Positions 17,765 to 27,528 of a stretch of DNA of 64,000 nucleotides are shown here, piece by piece. The notes under the pieces were generated by a model that did no database searches, had not been told where the DNA came from, and was given only the letters and a program-made list of their open reading frames with translations. A program made the translations under genes and the position numbers. The stretch is from Arsenophonus sp048493715 (GTDB taxonomy: Bacteria > Pseudomonadota > Gammaproteobacteria > Enterobacterales > Enterobacteriaceae), in contig JBGDCZ010000004.1 in the NCBI GenBank assembly GCA_048493715.1, positions 1 to 64,000 of the forward strand, read 5' to 3'. Every line of letters starts with the position of its first letter. Positions within the stretch are counted from its first letter, which is position 1.

Positions 17765-18097
17765 ATGAGCGGCAAAGTTATTCCTCTATCTGATGTTGAT
17801 TTTAAAGAAATAATCAAAAGCTCTGAAAAGCCAATATTAGTTGACTTTTGGGCTGAATGGTGTGGCCCTTGTAAAATGATCGCCCCTATTTTATATGAAA
17901 TTGCTGATGAATATACAGCTAAATTGATTATTGGCAAATTGAATGTTGACCATAACCCTAAAACAGCGAGTGACTACGGTATTCGTAGCATTCCTACTTT
18001 AGTGCTTTTTAAACGTGGTAAGCTTGAGCTGGTTGCTAAGCAAGTTGGTCTTTTGTCTAAAACTCAGTTAAAAGAATTTTTAGACAAAAACCTCTAA
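17765..18097 (+). CDS. trxA: thioredoxin 1
   Basis: 110-aa cytoplasmic thioredoxin. Active-site WCGPC at residues 32-36, within ILVDFWAEWCGPCKMIAPIL; buried Asp at position 27; cis-proline in RSIPTLVLF. Reduces ribonucleotide reductase and other disulfide substrates using NADPH via TrxB. A GGAG ribosome site precedes the ATG (CTTGGAGTATCGCAATG). Between divergent rhlB and rho, as in E. coli. Confidence 0.97.
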   Translation: MSGKVIPLSDVDFKEIIKSSEKPILVDFWAEWCGPCKMIAPILYEIADEYTAKLIIGKLNVDHNPKTASDYGIRSIPTLVLFKRGKLELVAKQVGLLSKTQLKEFLDKNL

Positions 18098-18658
18098 TTT
18101 TCCATAAAATATTAACATCAGACGTTTAGTAGGCCAATATTTTTGCACAATTTCCTGTTAGACGTCTGTTTTGAAGCATGGTACCTTAGCACCATTACTT
18201 AGTATGATACTGATACGTATTTTTATCATAGTATGTGCATATTGAATGTGCTATTGTATAGACATATTTGTTACCTCTGGATAATCGTAATTCCTACGAT
18301 GGTTTGAGTTACATTGACTCTTATGTAGATAATTCTTTTGACAGACATGCTCCATATGTTATTTACTTGGTGTTGTTGTATGAGGCCTAAGAAGCTAAAG
18401 GGAGATTTCTTCATCCACTTTGAGATGAATTTTTATGGTCTTAATTCTGTCTTTGTTGTATGAAGAGTGTTATCTAAGGTAGTAAATTAACAAATTTTAG
18501 CTACTACATGGATTTATATCCTAATGAAGTTGATGTATTTATCAAGAATCTTTAAGATTTTTGTATTTTTATTTTTATTTAAATGGCATTTAGAGATTGC
18601 AATACTATTTATTGTTCATAGTTCAAAAAATATACCCCGAGTTTAAGAACCCACCATT
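18098..18658. other. long trxA-rho intergenic region (rho leader)
   Basis: 560 bases without a recognised gene. The equivalent E. coli region is the rho leader, involved in autogenous control, and encodes the rhoL peptide. Here I see the 11-mer TTGTTGTATGA at 18373-18383 and again at 18453-18463, and a 27-codon frame from ATG 18380 to TGA 18463 (MRPKKLKGDFFIHFEMNFYG start) that could be a leader peptide but does not resemble rhoL. No ribosome site stands out. Confidence 0.35.
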
Positions 18659-19918
18659 ATGAATCTTACCGAATTAAAAAATACGCCGGTATCTGAATTG
18701 ATTACTCTTGGCGAAAGTATGGGGCTAGAAAACTTAGCCCGGATGAGAAAACAGGATATTATTTTCTCGATTTTGAAGCAGCATGCGAAAAGTGGAGAAG
18801 ATATTTTTGGTGATGGCGTGCTAGAAATTTTGCAGGATGGATTTGGCTTTCTTCGTTCTGCTGATAGCTCTTATCTAGCTGGTCCTGATGATATTTATGT
18901 TTCTCCTAGTCAGATTCGTCGCTTTAATCTACGAACGGGAGATACCATATCAGGAAAAATTCGTCCTCCTAAGGAAGGAGAACGCTATTTTGCCCTACTA
19001 AAAGTTAATGAAGTCAATTTTGATAAACCTGAAAATGCTCGCAGTAAAATCCTATTTGAAAACCTGACACCGCTACATGCTAATAATCGTCTACGTATGG
19101 AACGTGGTAATGGCTCAACCGAGGATTTGACTGCTCGTGTTCTGGATTTAGCTGCGCCTATTGGGCGTGGGCAGCGTGGTTTAATTGTGGCTCCACCAAA
19201 AGCAGGTAAAACCATGTTGTTGCAGAATATTGCGGCTAATATTGCCAATAACTATCCAGATTGTGTTTTGATGGTGTTGTTAATTGATGAGCGACCAGAA
19301 GAAGTGACAGAAATGCAACGTCTAGTTAAAGGTGAAGTTATTGCTTCAACTTTTGATGAACCAGCATCTCGTCATGTTCAGGTTGCTGAAATGGTGATAG
19401 AAAAAGCTAAGCGCTTAGTTGAACACAAAAAAGATGTCATTATTCTTTTAGATTCAATTACCCGTCTTGCTCGTGCTTATAACACAGTGGTTCCTTCCTC
19501 TGGAAAGGTATTAACTGGTGGGGTAGATGCGAATGCTTTACACCGTCCAAAACGTTTTTTTGGTGCTGCACGGAATGTAGAAGAAGGTGGCAGCTTGACA
19601 ATCATTGCCACAGCATTAGTTGATACAGGCTCGAAGATGGATGAAGTGATCTACGAAGAGTTTAAAGGTACCGGTAATATGGAGTTGCATTTGTCACGGA
19701 AAATAGCGGAAAAACGTGTTTTCCCTGCGATAGATTATAATCGTTCAGGTACTCGTAAGGAAGAGTTATTAACTTTGCCGGATGAGTTACAGAAAATGTG
19801 GATATTGCGAAAAATTATTCATCCTATGGGTGAGATTGATGCAATGGAATTTTTGATTAATAAATTAGCCATGACTAAGACCAATGATGATTTTTTCGAT
19901 TTCATGAAGCGTTCTTAA
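18659..19918 (+). CDS. rho: Rho transcription termination factor
   Basis: 419 aa, same length as E. coli Rho. Hexameric RNA-dependent ATPase that ends transcription. N-terminal helix bundle MNLTELKNTPVSELITLGES, primary RNA-binding cold-shock domain with DGFGFLRSADSSYLAGPDDI, P-loop APPKAGKTMLL, LLIDERPEEVTEMQ with the catalytic Glu, Q-loop region near VVPSSGKVLTGGVD, and the arginine-finger region SRKIAEKRVFPAID. Intact and very conserved. A strong terminator follows. Confidence 0.98.
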   Translation: MNLTELKNTPVSELITLGESMGLENLARMRKQDIIFSILKQHAKSGEDIFGDGVLEILQDGFGFLRSADSSYLAGPDDIYVSPSQIRRFNLRTGDTISGKIRPPKEGERYFALLKVNEVNFDKPENARSKILFENLTPLHANNRLRMERGNGSTEDLTARVLDLAAPIGRGQRGLIVAPPKAGKTMLLQNIAANIANNYPDCVLMVLLIDERPEEVTEMQRLVKGEVIASTFDEPASRHVQVAEMVIEKAKRLVEHKKDVIILLDSITRLARAYNTVVPSSGKVLTGGVDANALHRPKRFFGAARNVEEGGSLTIIATALVDTGSKMDEVIYEEFKGTGNMELHLSRKIAEKRVFPAIDYNRSGTRKEELLTLPDELQKMWILRKIIHPMGEIDAMEFLINKLAMTKTNDDFFDFMKRS

Positions 19919-19945
19919 GTTGCTGTTTGCTTGATTATTTATTGT

Positions 19946-19976
19946 AAAGCGCCACTTTTATGTGGCGCTTTATTTT
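19946..19976 (+). terminator. rho gene terminator
   Basis: Perfect 10-bp stem AAAGCGCCAC (19946-19955) / GTGGCGCTTT (19962-19971) with a 6-base loop and T-rich tail, 28 bases after the rho stop. Confidence 0.9.
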
Positions 19977-20161
19977 GTTTGTTTTTATTATCAAATAGTA
20001 TCTATTTGGTATAAATTTTGCTTATTAAAGTTGAGCAGTGCAAGAGTAAGAGAAATATTTTGTTATTGTTACAAACAAGCTAATGTAAAGTACACTTATA
20101 GTCTATACATGGAAGTGAATATAGTGGATGATTTCTAAAAAATTATAAGAGAGTAAATATT

Positions 20162-21247
20162 GTGCACACACTAAATTTACTAATCGACGTTTTTTGGGTT
20201 TTCTTATTTTCTTTAATCTTCATATTTATTGTTAGGAAAGTGGCGAAAAGATTTGGTCTTGTCGATGAACCTAATCATCGAAAAAAACACCAGGGGCAAA
20301 TTCCTTTGGTGGGTGGGATTACGGTTTTTTTTGGTATTTGTTTGGCGTTCACGATCACCCAGGAATATATTCCTCATAAATGGTTGTACTTAATTTGTGC
20401 TGAGATTTTAGTATTTGTTGGTGCATTGGATGATCGCTTTGATATAAGTGTTAAAATTCGGGCAACTATTCAAGCGATTGTGGCTTTTGTCATGACTCAT
20501 TTTGCCGGTTTAACGTTGAATAACTTAGGTTATGCTTTTGGTCCATGGTGGGAAATCACTTTGGGCCCGTTAGGATATCTAATGACATTATTTGCTGTTT
20601 GGGCGGCAGTGAATGCTTTTAACATGGTTGACGGTATTGATGGTCTGCTTGGTGGGCTTTCTTGTGTTTCTTTTGCCGCGTTAGGTATTTTGCTTTACCA
20701 AAATGGCGATATGGCATTAGCTTATTGGTGTTTTGCTTTTATTGCTGCCATTCTTCCCTATATATGCTTGAATTTAGGTTTGTTAGGCAAGCGTTATAAA
20801 GTGTTTATGGGGGATGCGGGTAGTACATTAATTGGTTTTAGCGTTATTTGGTTGTTGTTAATGTCAACACAAGGTGAGCAACGTTCTATTAAACCAGTGA
20901 CGGCCCTTTGGATTATAGCGATTCCGCTTATGGATATGATTGCAATTATGTATCGGCGTCTACGTAAGGGAATGAATCCTTTTTCACCAGATAGACAGCA
21001 TATCCATCATTTGTTTATGCGTTCAGGTTTTACGTCAAGGCAAGCTTTTATACTGATTTCGATGGCGGCTGCTATTCTGGCAATGATAGGTATCATCGGT
21101 GAACGCACAAATTTCATTCCAGAATGGGTGATGTTGGTATTATTTTTGCTTATATTTGCTATATACGGCTACTGTATTAAACGTGCTTGGAAAGTGGCGC
21201 GTTTTGTAAAACGTGTTAAACGTCGCATGCAACGTATGGCAAAATGA
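20162..21247 (+). CDS. wecA: WecA, UDP-GlcNAc:undecaprenyl-phosphate GlcNAc-1-P transferase
   Basis: First enzyme of ECA lipid-linked oligosaccharide synthesis; it transfers GlcNAc-1-phosphate to undecaprenyl phosphate at the inner membrane. Polytopic, about 11 membrane segments in 361 aa (367 in E. coli). Family motifs: aspartate pair ALDDRFD, NMVDGIDGLLGG, MGDAGSTLIGF and the HIH loop PDRQHIHHLF. Starts with GTG, preceded by GAGAG. First gene of an operon running to wecG at 33079. Confidence 0.96.
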   Translation: MHTLNLLIDVFWVFLFSLIFIFIVRKVAKRFGLVDEPNHRKKHQGQIPLVGGITVFFGICLAFTITQEYIPHKWLYLICAEILVFVGALDDRFDISVKIRATIQAIVAFVMTHFAGLTLNNLGYAFGPWWEITLGPLGYLMTLFAVWAAVNAFNMVDGIDGLLGGLSCVSFAALGILLYQNGDMALAYWCFAFIAAILPYICLNLGLLGKRYKVFMGDAGSTLIGFSVIWLLLMSTQGEQRSIKPVTALWIIAIPLMDMIAIMYRRLRKGMNPFSPDRQHIHHLFMRSGFTSRQAFILISMAAAILAMIGIIGERTNFIPEWVMLVLFLLIFAIYGYCIKRAWKVARFVKRVKRRMQRMAK

Positions 21248-21278
21248 ATAAACAAATGTTTAAAGGAGTTTCATACCA

Positions 21279-22337
21279 GTGACAAAATCAGAAACACAAC
21301 CCAAATCTAATTCTAGCTTGCAGTCACTTGAATATGAGTTAGATATTAGAAGTTTATTTTGTGCACTATGGCAGGGAAAAATATGGATTATCTCTTTGGC
21401 ATTTATTTTTGCGGCTGTTGCATTAATTGTTTCTTACATGATGCAAGAAAAATGGAGTGCTAATGCTGTCACTGATTTACCTACAATTAATAATTTAGGT
21501 GCATATTATTCCCAACAGCAATTTTTGCTAAATTTGGATTCGCATATTAATGAAACACAGGATAATCAGTTGCCCACAATTGCTAATGAGGTTTATCAGG
21601 AATTTACTGTTCAAGTTGGTTCTTATGATACCCGACGAGAATTTTGGTTAAATAATGACTATTATAAAACCCGCATGGAAGGAAATTCTAAGGCTGATGC
21701 TGAGTTACTTGATGAATTAATTGATAATATTCAATTTACCCCTAAAGATGATGATAAGATACTAGATGATAATATAAAATTAGTAGCTGAAACGGCTGCT
21801 GATGCGAATCAATTATTGCGGGAATATATTTCTTTTGCAAACAAGCGTGCTAGTTTTAATCTTAATGAGCAAATTAAAGGAGCATGGGCGGCGAAGGAAC
21901 AGTCTCTAAAAGCATTAGTCAAACGTCAAGAAATGGCCGCAAAAGCGATTTATCAACGGCGTTTAAATGCTCTACAACAATCGTTAAAAGTTGCACAGAA
22001 GCAAGGCATTTCAAGTAACAAAGTCGATGTACCCATTGATCAACTAGCTAATTCAGAAATGTTTCTGTTAGGCACATCCTTATTACAAGCTCAAATCGAA
22101 ACATTACAGGCAACAGGGCCTAATTATGATGAAAATTATGATCAAAATATGGCGATGTTGGCGACGTTGAACGTAGCACCCGCTCTCGAAAATAATTTTC
22201 AAACTTACCGCTATTTAAGAACACCAGAAGATCCAGTAAAACGTGATAGTCCTCGTCGAGTGTTAATGATGGTTATTTGGGGAATGATTGGCGCCTTAAG
22301 TGGGGTAGGTATTACATTATTAAGGCGAAAAACCTAA
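21279..22337 (+). CDS. wzzE: WzzE, ECA chain-length determinant
   Basis: Polysaccharide co-polymerase, 352 aa, that sets the number of ECA repeat units together with WzyE. One membrane helix at about residues 33-53 and another near the C-terminus (VLMMVIWGMIGALSGVGITL), with a long periplasmic coiled-coil-rich domain between; NLGAYYSQQQFLLNLDS and the proline-rich RTPEDPVKRDSPRR before helix 2 are typical. GTG start with an upstream AAAGGAG. Confidence 0.95.
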   Translation: MTKSETQPKSNSSLQSLEYELDIRSLFCALWQGKIWIISLAFIFAAVALIVSYMMQEKWSANAVTDLPTINNLGAYYSQQQFLLNLDSHINETQDNQLPTIANEVYQEFTVQVGSYDTRREFWLNNDYYKTRMEGNSKADAELLDELIDNIQFTPKDDDKILDDNIKLVAETAADANQLLREYISFANKRASFNLNEQIKGAWAAKEQSLKALVKRQEMAAKAIYQRRLNALQQSLKVAQKQGISSNKVDVPIDQLANSEMFLLGTSLLQAQIETLQATGPNYDENYDQNMAMLATLNVAPALENNFQTYRYLRTPEDPVKRDSPRRVLMMVIWGMIGALSGVGITLLRRKT

Positions 22338-22458
22338 TTATTTGCTAAACATATAGCAATATAGAGTACTTCAACAAATTATTAATGTGTTGAAGATAGA
22401 ATCATTATTGATAATAAATTTCATTAGTAGATAATGTTAAAATAAAAAGAGAGTCACT

Positions 22459-23589
22459 GTGAAAGTGTTGACTGTGTTTGGTACTCGCCCTGAAGCCATA
22501 AAAATGGCTCCACTGGTGCATGCTTTGACAAACGATAATGCTTTTGAATCGAAAGTTTGCGTAACGGCTCAGCATAGAGAAATGCTGGATCAGGTGTTGC
22601 ACCTTTTTGAGATCACACCTGATTATGATTTAGATATTATGACACCGGGACAAGATTTAACCGATATTACCTGTCGTATTCTTGAAGGAATTAAGCCCGT
22701 ACTATTATCTTTTAAACCTGATGTAGTATTAGTTCATGGTGATACGGCCACCACGATGGCGACCAGCCTGGCCGCTTTTTATCAACGTATTCTTGTTGGT
22801 CATGCTGAAGCAGGATTGCGTACCGGTAACTTGTATTCTCCTTGGCCGGAAGAGGCCAATCGTAAGATTGCCAGCAATCTTGCAATGTATCATTTTGCTC
22901 CTACTGAGTATTCCCGCAAAAATTTACAGCGTGAATCGATCCCCGCTCAGCGTATTTTTGTGACTGGTAACACAGTAATTGATGCATTGTTCTGGGTGCG
23001 TAATAAAGTTATGAATGATGCCATAATACGAGCAAGTCTAGCAGTGCAATATCCTTTTCTTGATCGAGATAAAAAAATGCTGTTAGTTACAGGCCATCGG
23101 CGGGAAAGTTTTGGTTGTGGATTTGAACGTATTTGTGATGCATTAGCGGAAATCGCTAAAAATCATACTGATGTGCAAGTTGTCTATCCGGTTCATCTCA
23201 ATCCTAATGTGAACGAACCAGTGCAACGTATTTTGCATGGTATTGATAATATAATCCTAATTGATCCGCAGGATTATTTACCTTTTATTTATTTAATGAA
23301 TAACTCTTATTTGATCCTGACAGATTCAGGTGGTATTCAGGAAGAAGCGCCAGCTTTAGGTAAACCGGTATTGGTTATGCGTGATACTACTGAGCGTCCT
23401 GAAGCGGTTGAAGCCGGAACAGTACGTCTAGTCGGTACACAAACAGAAAATATTGTTCAAGCAGTAACACAATTGCTGACGGATGACGATGCTTACCAGA
23501 AAATGAGCCGCGCGTATAATCCTTATGGTGATGGTAAAGCTTGCCAGCGAATTCTTGAAGCGTTGAAAACAAATCAGGTGACATTATGA
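22459..23589 (+). CDS. wecB: WecB, UDP-GlcNAc 2-epimerase (non-hydrolysing)
   Basis: 376 aa, the same as E. coli. Interconverts UDP-GlcNAc and UDP-ManNAc, the precursor of the ManNAcA residue in ECA. GT-B-like fold with FGTRPEAIKMAPLVHAL at the N-terminus, HGDTATTMATSLAAFY, AGLRTGNLYSPWPEEANR, GHRRESFG and LTDSGGIQEEAPALGKPVLV. Starts with GTG. Its stop overlaps wecC by four bases (ATGA), indicating translational coupling. Confidence 0.97.
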   Translation: MKVLTVFGTRPEAIKMAPLVHALTNDNAFESKVCVTAQHREMLDQVLHLFEITPDYDLDIMTPGQDLTDITCRILEGIKPVLLSFKPDVVLVHGDTATTMATSLAAFYQRILVGHAEAGLRTGNLYSPWPEEANRKIASNLAMYHFAPTEYSRKNLQRESIPAQRIFVTGNTVIDALFWVRNKVMNDAIIRASLAVQYPFLDRDKKMLLVTGHRRESFGCGFERICDALAEIAKNHTDVQVVYPVHLNPNVNEPVQRILHGIDNIILIDPQDYLPFIYLMNNSYLILTDSGGIQEEAPALGKPVLVMRDTTERPEAVEAGTVRLVGTQTENIVQAVTQLLTDDDAYQKMSRAYNPYGDGKACQRILEALKTNQVTL

Positions 23590-24848
23590 GTTTTGAAACT
23601 ATTTCTGTTATTGGTTTAGGCTATATCGGTTTACCTACCGCAGCAGCTTTTGCTGCTCGCCAGAAAAAAGTGATTGGGGTTGATATTAATCAATATGCGG
23701 TTGATACGATTAATCAAGGTAAAATCCATATTGTTGAACCTGATTTAGATAAGACGGTAAAAACAGCTGTAGAAGCTGGCTATTTGAAAGCGTTCATCAC
23801 ACCTAGAAGCGCAGATGCGTTTTTGATTGCGGTTCCTACACCATTTAAAGATGATCATAAGCCTGATCTCTCTTATGTTATGGCAGCGGCAGAATCAATT
23901 GCTCCGTTTTTAAAAAAAGGCGATTTAATTATTCTCGAGTCTACTTCTCCTACCGGAGTGACTGAGCAAATGGCACAGCAGATCGCCGCTATACGTACTG
24001 ATCTGACATTTCCACAGCAACAAGGTGAAAATTCAGATATTGATATCGCTTATTGTCCGGAACGTGTTTTACCAGGTAAGGTCATGGTTGAACTGATCGA
24101 AAATGATCGGGTCATTGGTGGTATGACGATGAAGTCGTCCCAACGAGCAAGTGAATTATATAAAATTTTCCTGGCAGGTGAATGTATACTCACTAATGCG
24201 AAAACAGCTGAAATGTGTAAATTGACAGAAAACAGTTTTCGCGATGTGAATATTGCTTTTGCCAATGAATTGTCTTTTATTTGTGCCGAGCAAGGTATTA
24301 ATGTTTGGGAGTTAATTAGTTTGGCTAATCGTCACCCAAGAGTCAATATCTTACAGCCAGGCCCTGGTGTTGGAGGTCATTGCATTGCGGTCGATCCTTG
24401 GTTCATTGTTGCGCAGAATCCAAAGCAATCTTGTTTGATCCATACTGCCCGTTTGGTTAATGACAGTAAACCAATCTGGGTTGTTGATCAGGTCAAGACA
24501 GTGCTAGCCGATTGTTTAACTGAGACCGGCAAACGGGCAAATGAAATTAAAATCGCCTGTTTTGGTCTGGCCTTTAAACCGGATATTGATGATTTGCGAG
24601 AAAGCCCCGCTATGCAAATCACAAAAATGATTGCAGATTGGCATACTGGTACCACTTATGTAGTAGAACCTAATATTGAACAGCTGCCAAAACTACTGAA
24701 TGGCCTGTGCCAGTTGGTAGCTACTGAAATTGCGATTGCTAATGCAGATATTATTTTGTTGCTAGTTGATCATAAACAATTTAAGGCGATTAATGGTCAA
24801 CAAATCCCGCAAAAATGGGTAGTTGACACGAAAGGAGTTTGGCGTTGA
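23586..24848 (+). CDS. wecC: WecC, UDP-ManNAc dehydrogenase
   Basis: 420 aa. NAD-dependent four-electron oxidation of UDP-ManNAc to UDP-ManNAcA. N-terminal Rossmann motif GLGYIGLPTAAAFA, active-site LESTSPTG and the catalytic cysteine block PGPGVGGHCIAVDPWF, then the C-terminal domain with GLAFKPDIDDLRESPA. The 3' end overlaps the rffG start. Confidence 0.97.
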   Translation: MSFETISVIGLGYIGLPTAAAFAARQKKVIGVDINQYAVDTINQGKIHIVEPDLDKTVKTAVEAGYLKAFITPRSADAFLIAVPTPFKDDHKPDLSYVMAAAESIAPFLKKGDLIILESTSPTGVTEQMAQQIAAIRTDLTFPQQQGENSDIDIAYCPERVLPGKVMVELIENDRVIGGMTMKSSQRASELYKIFLAGECILTNAKTAEMCKLTENSFRDVNIAFANELSFICAEQGINVWELISLANRHPRVNILQPGPGVGGHCIAVDPWFIVAQNPKQSCLIHTARLVNDSKPIWVVDQVKTVLADCLTETGKRANEIKIACFGLAFKPDIDDLRESPAMQITKMIADWHTGTTYVVEPNIEQLPKLLNGLCQLVATEIAIANADIILLLVDHKQFKAINGQQIPQKWVVDTKGVWR

Positions 24849-25912
24849 AACGTATTTTAGTTACTGGTGGGGCCGGATTTATTGGTTCAGCAGTGGTTCG
24901 TCATATCATAGACAACACTAACGATAGTGTGGTTGTTGTTGATAGTTTGACTTATGCAGGTAATCTGGAGTCATTAGCGGCGGTCATAGACAGTCCTCGT
25001 TATGCTTTTGCCCAGGTGAACATTTGTGACAGTCCGGCAATTGATAAAATTTTTCAACAATATCAACCAGATGCAGTTATGCATTTAGCGGCGGAAAGTC
25101 ACGTTGATCGCTCTATTGATGGGTCAGCGGCCTTTATTGAAACCAATATTGTTGGCACTTATCTTTTATTAGAGGCGGCTCGCAATTATTGGAATAATTT
25201 AACCCATCAACAAAAACAACGATTTCGTTTCCATCATATTTCTACCGATGAAGTTTATGGCGATCTGCATGCGACTGAGGCGCTATTTACTGAAACAACT
25301 CCTTATGCACCGAGTAGCCCTTATTCAGCCTCTAAGGCTTCCAGTGATCATTTAGTCAGAGCTTGGAACCGTACTTATGGTTTACCGATATTAGTGACCA
25401 ATTGTTCAAATAATTATGGCCCTTATCACTTTCCTGAAAAATTAATTCCTTTGATGATATTGAACGCGATAGCTGGTAAATCATTGCCTGTTTATGGTCA
25501 AGGTGAACAGATACGTGATTGGCTTTATGTTGAAGATCACGCACGTGCCTTGTACTTAGTCATCAGTCAAGCGGAGTCTGGTAAGACTTATAATATTGGT
25601 GGTCATAACGAGCGAAAAAATCTTGATGTGGTAAAGACAATTTGCGATCTGATAGAAGAATTGCGTCCGGTTAAACCAGCTGGTGTCTCCCATTATCGTG
25701 ATTTAATTACTTTTGTTACTGATCGTCCAGGCCATGATATACGTTATGCCATTGATGCTAGCAAGATAGAGCGAGAGTTGGGTTGGAAGCCACAAGAAAC
25801 CTTCGAATCGGGTATTCGTAAAACAGTTGAATGGTATTTGAGTAATGAGAATTGGTGGCGCCATGTGCAGGATGGTTCATATGCAGGTCAACGTTTAGGT
25901 ATAGCGCCATAA
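24845..25912 (+). CDS. rffG: RffG, dTDP-glucose 4,6-dehydratase
   Basis: Short-chain dehydrogenase fold enzyme that makes dTDP-4-keto-6-deoxyglucose for the Fuc4NAc sugar of ECA. NAD-binding TGGAGFIGSAVVRHI at the N-terminus, HLAAESHVDRSIDG, HISTDEVYGDL, and the catalytic YxxxK in YSASKASSDH. I choose the TTG at 24845, which gives the family N-terminus (KRILVTGG) and sits 7 bases after AAAGGAG; the TTG at 24839 is too close to that site. The start overlaps the wecC stop. 355 aa. Confidence 0.95.
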   Translation: MKRILVTGGAGFIGSAVVRHIIDNTNDSVVVVDSLTYAGNLESLAAVIDSPRYAFAQVNICDSPAIDKIFQQYQPDAVMHLAAESHVDRSIDGSAAFIETNIVGTYLLLEAARNYWNNLTHQQKQRFRFHHISTDEVYGDLHATEALFTETTPYAPSSPYSASKASSDHLVRAWNRTYGLPILVTNCSNNYGPYHFPEKLIPLMILNAIAGKSLPVYGQGEQIRDWLYVEDHARALYLVISQAESGKTYNIGGHNERKNLDVVKTICDLIEELRPVKPAGVSHYRDLITFVTDRPGHDIRYAIDASKIERELGWKPQETFESGIRKTVEWYLSNENWWRHVQDGSYAGQRLGIAP

Positions 25913-25931
25913 TAGGAAATGAGGAAAAGTG

Positions 25932-26813
25932 ATGAAAGGCATTGTTTTGGCTGGTGGAGTAGGAACCCGTTTGTACCCCATTACTCGGGGTGTCTCTAAA
26001 CAACTCTTACCTATTTATGATAAGCCGATGATTTACTATCCGCTTTCGGTACTAATGTTGGCAGGCATCCGAGAAATATTGATTATTTCGACACCTGAAG
26101 ATTTGCCTGATTATCAACGTTTACTCGGCGATGGTGATGCTTTTGGTATTCATTTCAGTTATGCCGTACAACCCTCGCCTGATGGGTTAGCCCAGGCGTT
26201 TTTGATCGGTGAACGTTTTATTGGTAATGATGCTTGCTGTTTAATATTAGGTGACAATATCTATTTTGGGCAGGCTTTTAGCGATAAGTTAAAAACGGTT
26301 GTTACTCGTCAATTAGGAGCAACGATTTTTGCTTATCAGGTGATGGATCCTGAACGTTTTGGGGTAGTTGAATTTGATGAACAATTTAAAGTGCTTTCTA
26401 TTGAAGAGAAACCACAGCGGCCTAAATCGAACTGGGCAGTTACCGGCCTCTATTTTTATGGTAATCAAGTCATTGATTTTGCTAAACAAATTAAACCTTC
26501 GTCACGTGGCGAGCTTGAGATCACTTGCCTGAATCAAGTGTATCTTGAGCGTGGTGAGTTAAATGTTGAGCTATTAGGCCGAGGGTTTGCCTGGTTAGAT
26601 ACCGGCACGCATGACAGCTTAATTGAAGCGGGCACTTTTGTGCAGACCGTTGAGAAAAGGCAGGGATTTAAGATTGCTTGCCTAGAAGAAATAGCATGGC
26701 GTAACGGTTGGTTGACTGATGAACAGGTTGCAAAATCAGCGCAGAAACTGACGAAAACCGATTATGGTCAATATTTACAGGATTTACTACATGTTTGTCC
26801 ACGCCAATATTGA
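25932..26813 (+). CDS. rffH: RffH, glucose-1-phosphate thymidylyltransferase
   Basis: 293 aa, equal to E. coli RffH. Makes dTDP-glucose, the substrate of RffG. Signature LAGGVGTRLYPITRGVSKQL at residues 6-25, LGDNIYFGQAF, and EEKPQRPKSNWAVTGLYFY. Start ATG at 25932, with GAGGAA upstream; a GTG one codon earlier is also in frame. The 3' end overlaps wecD by 23 bases. Confidence 0.96.
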   Translation: MKGIVLAGGVGTRLYPITRGVSKQLLPIYDKPMIYYPLSVLMLAGIREILIISTPEDLPDYQRLLGDGDAFGIHFSYAVQPSPDGLAQAFLIGERFIGNDACCLILGDNIYFGQAFSDKLKTVVTRQLGATIFAYQVMDPERFGVVEFDEQFKVLSIEEKPQRPKSNWAVTGLYFYGNQVIDFAKQIKPSSRGELEITCLNQVYLERGELNVELLGRGFAWLDTGTHDSLIEAGTFVQTVEKRQGFKIACLEEIAWRNGWLTDEQVAKSAQKLTKTDYGQYLQDLLHVCPRQY

Positions 26814-27528
26814 AATACTCAGTTGGGAAAGTGATTTTTTTAACTGTAAAACGGCAAAGTTACATTTTACACCCGATGCGCCGGCTCTTTCATTAGATCA
26901 ATTAGTAGACTACGATATTGTACAAGCCAAAATTGCTACCGTTAATACTGAACTGATTGATGCAATGTTGGCTATGGGTTTTTGGCTAGTAGAAGGTGAA
27001 GTTAATTTTTGCCTGAATATTGCCAGTAGAATTAAAAATCGCGGTTTAGATTTAGCTAATAAAAATTTAACCGTTGCTGCTGCAAATGATATTGAAGTGT
27101 TGAAAAGTATTGCGGCTACCGCTTTTTCCCATAGCCGTTTTCGTGCGCCCTGGTATCGATTAGAAGATAACTCCCGTTTTTATTCTGTTTGGCTTGAAAA
27201 AGCCGTTAAGGGTAATTTTGATGATGTTTGTTTGTTGGTTAAAAATGAGCTAGGCGATATTCAGGGGTTTGTCACCATAAGGAAACTAGCAGTAGCAAAA
27301 GAGGCGCGAATTGGTTTATTAGCCACTGTTGCTACCCATCAAGGTAAAGGAGTTGGTAAACAATTACTAACAGCAGCGTGCCAATGGTGTGAGCGGCAAG
27401 GGGTAGAGCGATTAAGGATAGCGACTCAAATCAGTAATATTGGCGCTATGTGTCTTTATTCACAAACGAGTGCACAAATTGAAAGCACAGCTTATTGGTT
27501 ATATCGAGGACGAAATGATCCCATTTAA
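26791..27528 (+). CDS. wecD: WecD (RffC), dTDP-fucosamine acetyltransferase
   Basis: GNAT-family N-acetyltransferase that acetylates dTDP-4-amino-4,6-dideoxygalactose to give dTDP-Fuc4NAc. Conserved pieces: AAFTAFSHSRFRAPWY-like TAFSHSRFRAPWYRLEDNSR, the acetyl-CoA loop ATVATHQGKGVGKQLL, and the C-terminal ESTAYWLYRGRN. The ATG at 26791 (MFVHANIEILSWES) gives the family N-terminus; an upstream ATG at 26764 is in frame but inside rffH. 245 aa. Overlaps both neighbours. Confidence 0.93.
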   Translation: MFVHANIEILSWESDFFNCKTAKLHFTPDAPALSLDQLVDYDIVQAKIATVNTELIDAMLAMGFWLVEGEVNFCLNIASRIKNRGLDLANKNLTVAAANDIEVLKSIAATAFSHSRFRAPWYRLEDNSRFYSVWLEKAVKGNFDDVCLLVKNELGDIQGFVTIRKLAVAKEARIGLLATVATHQGKGVGKQLLTAACQWCERQGVERLRIATQISNIGAMCLYSQTSAQIESTAYWLYRGRNDPI

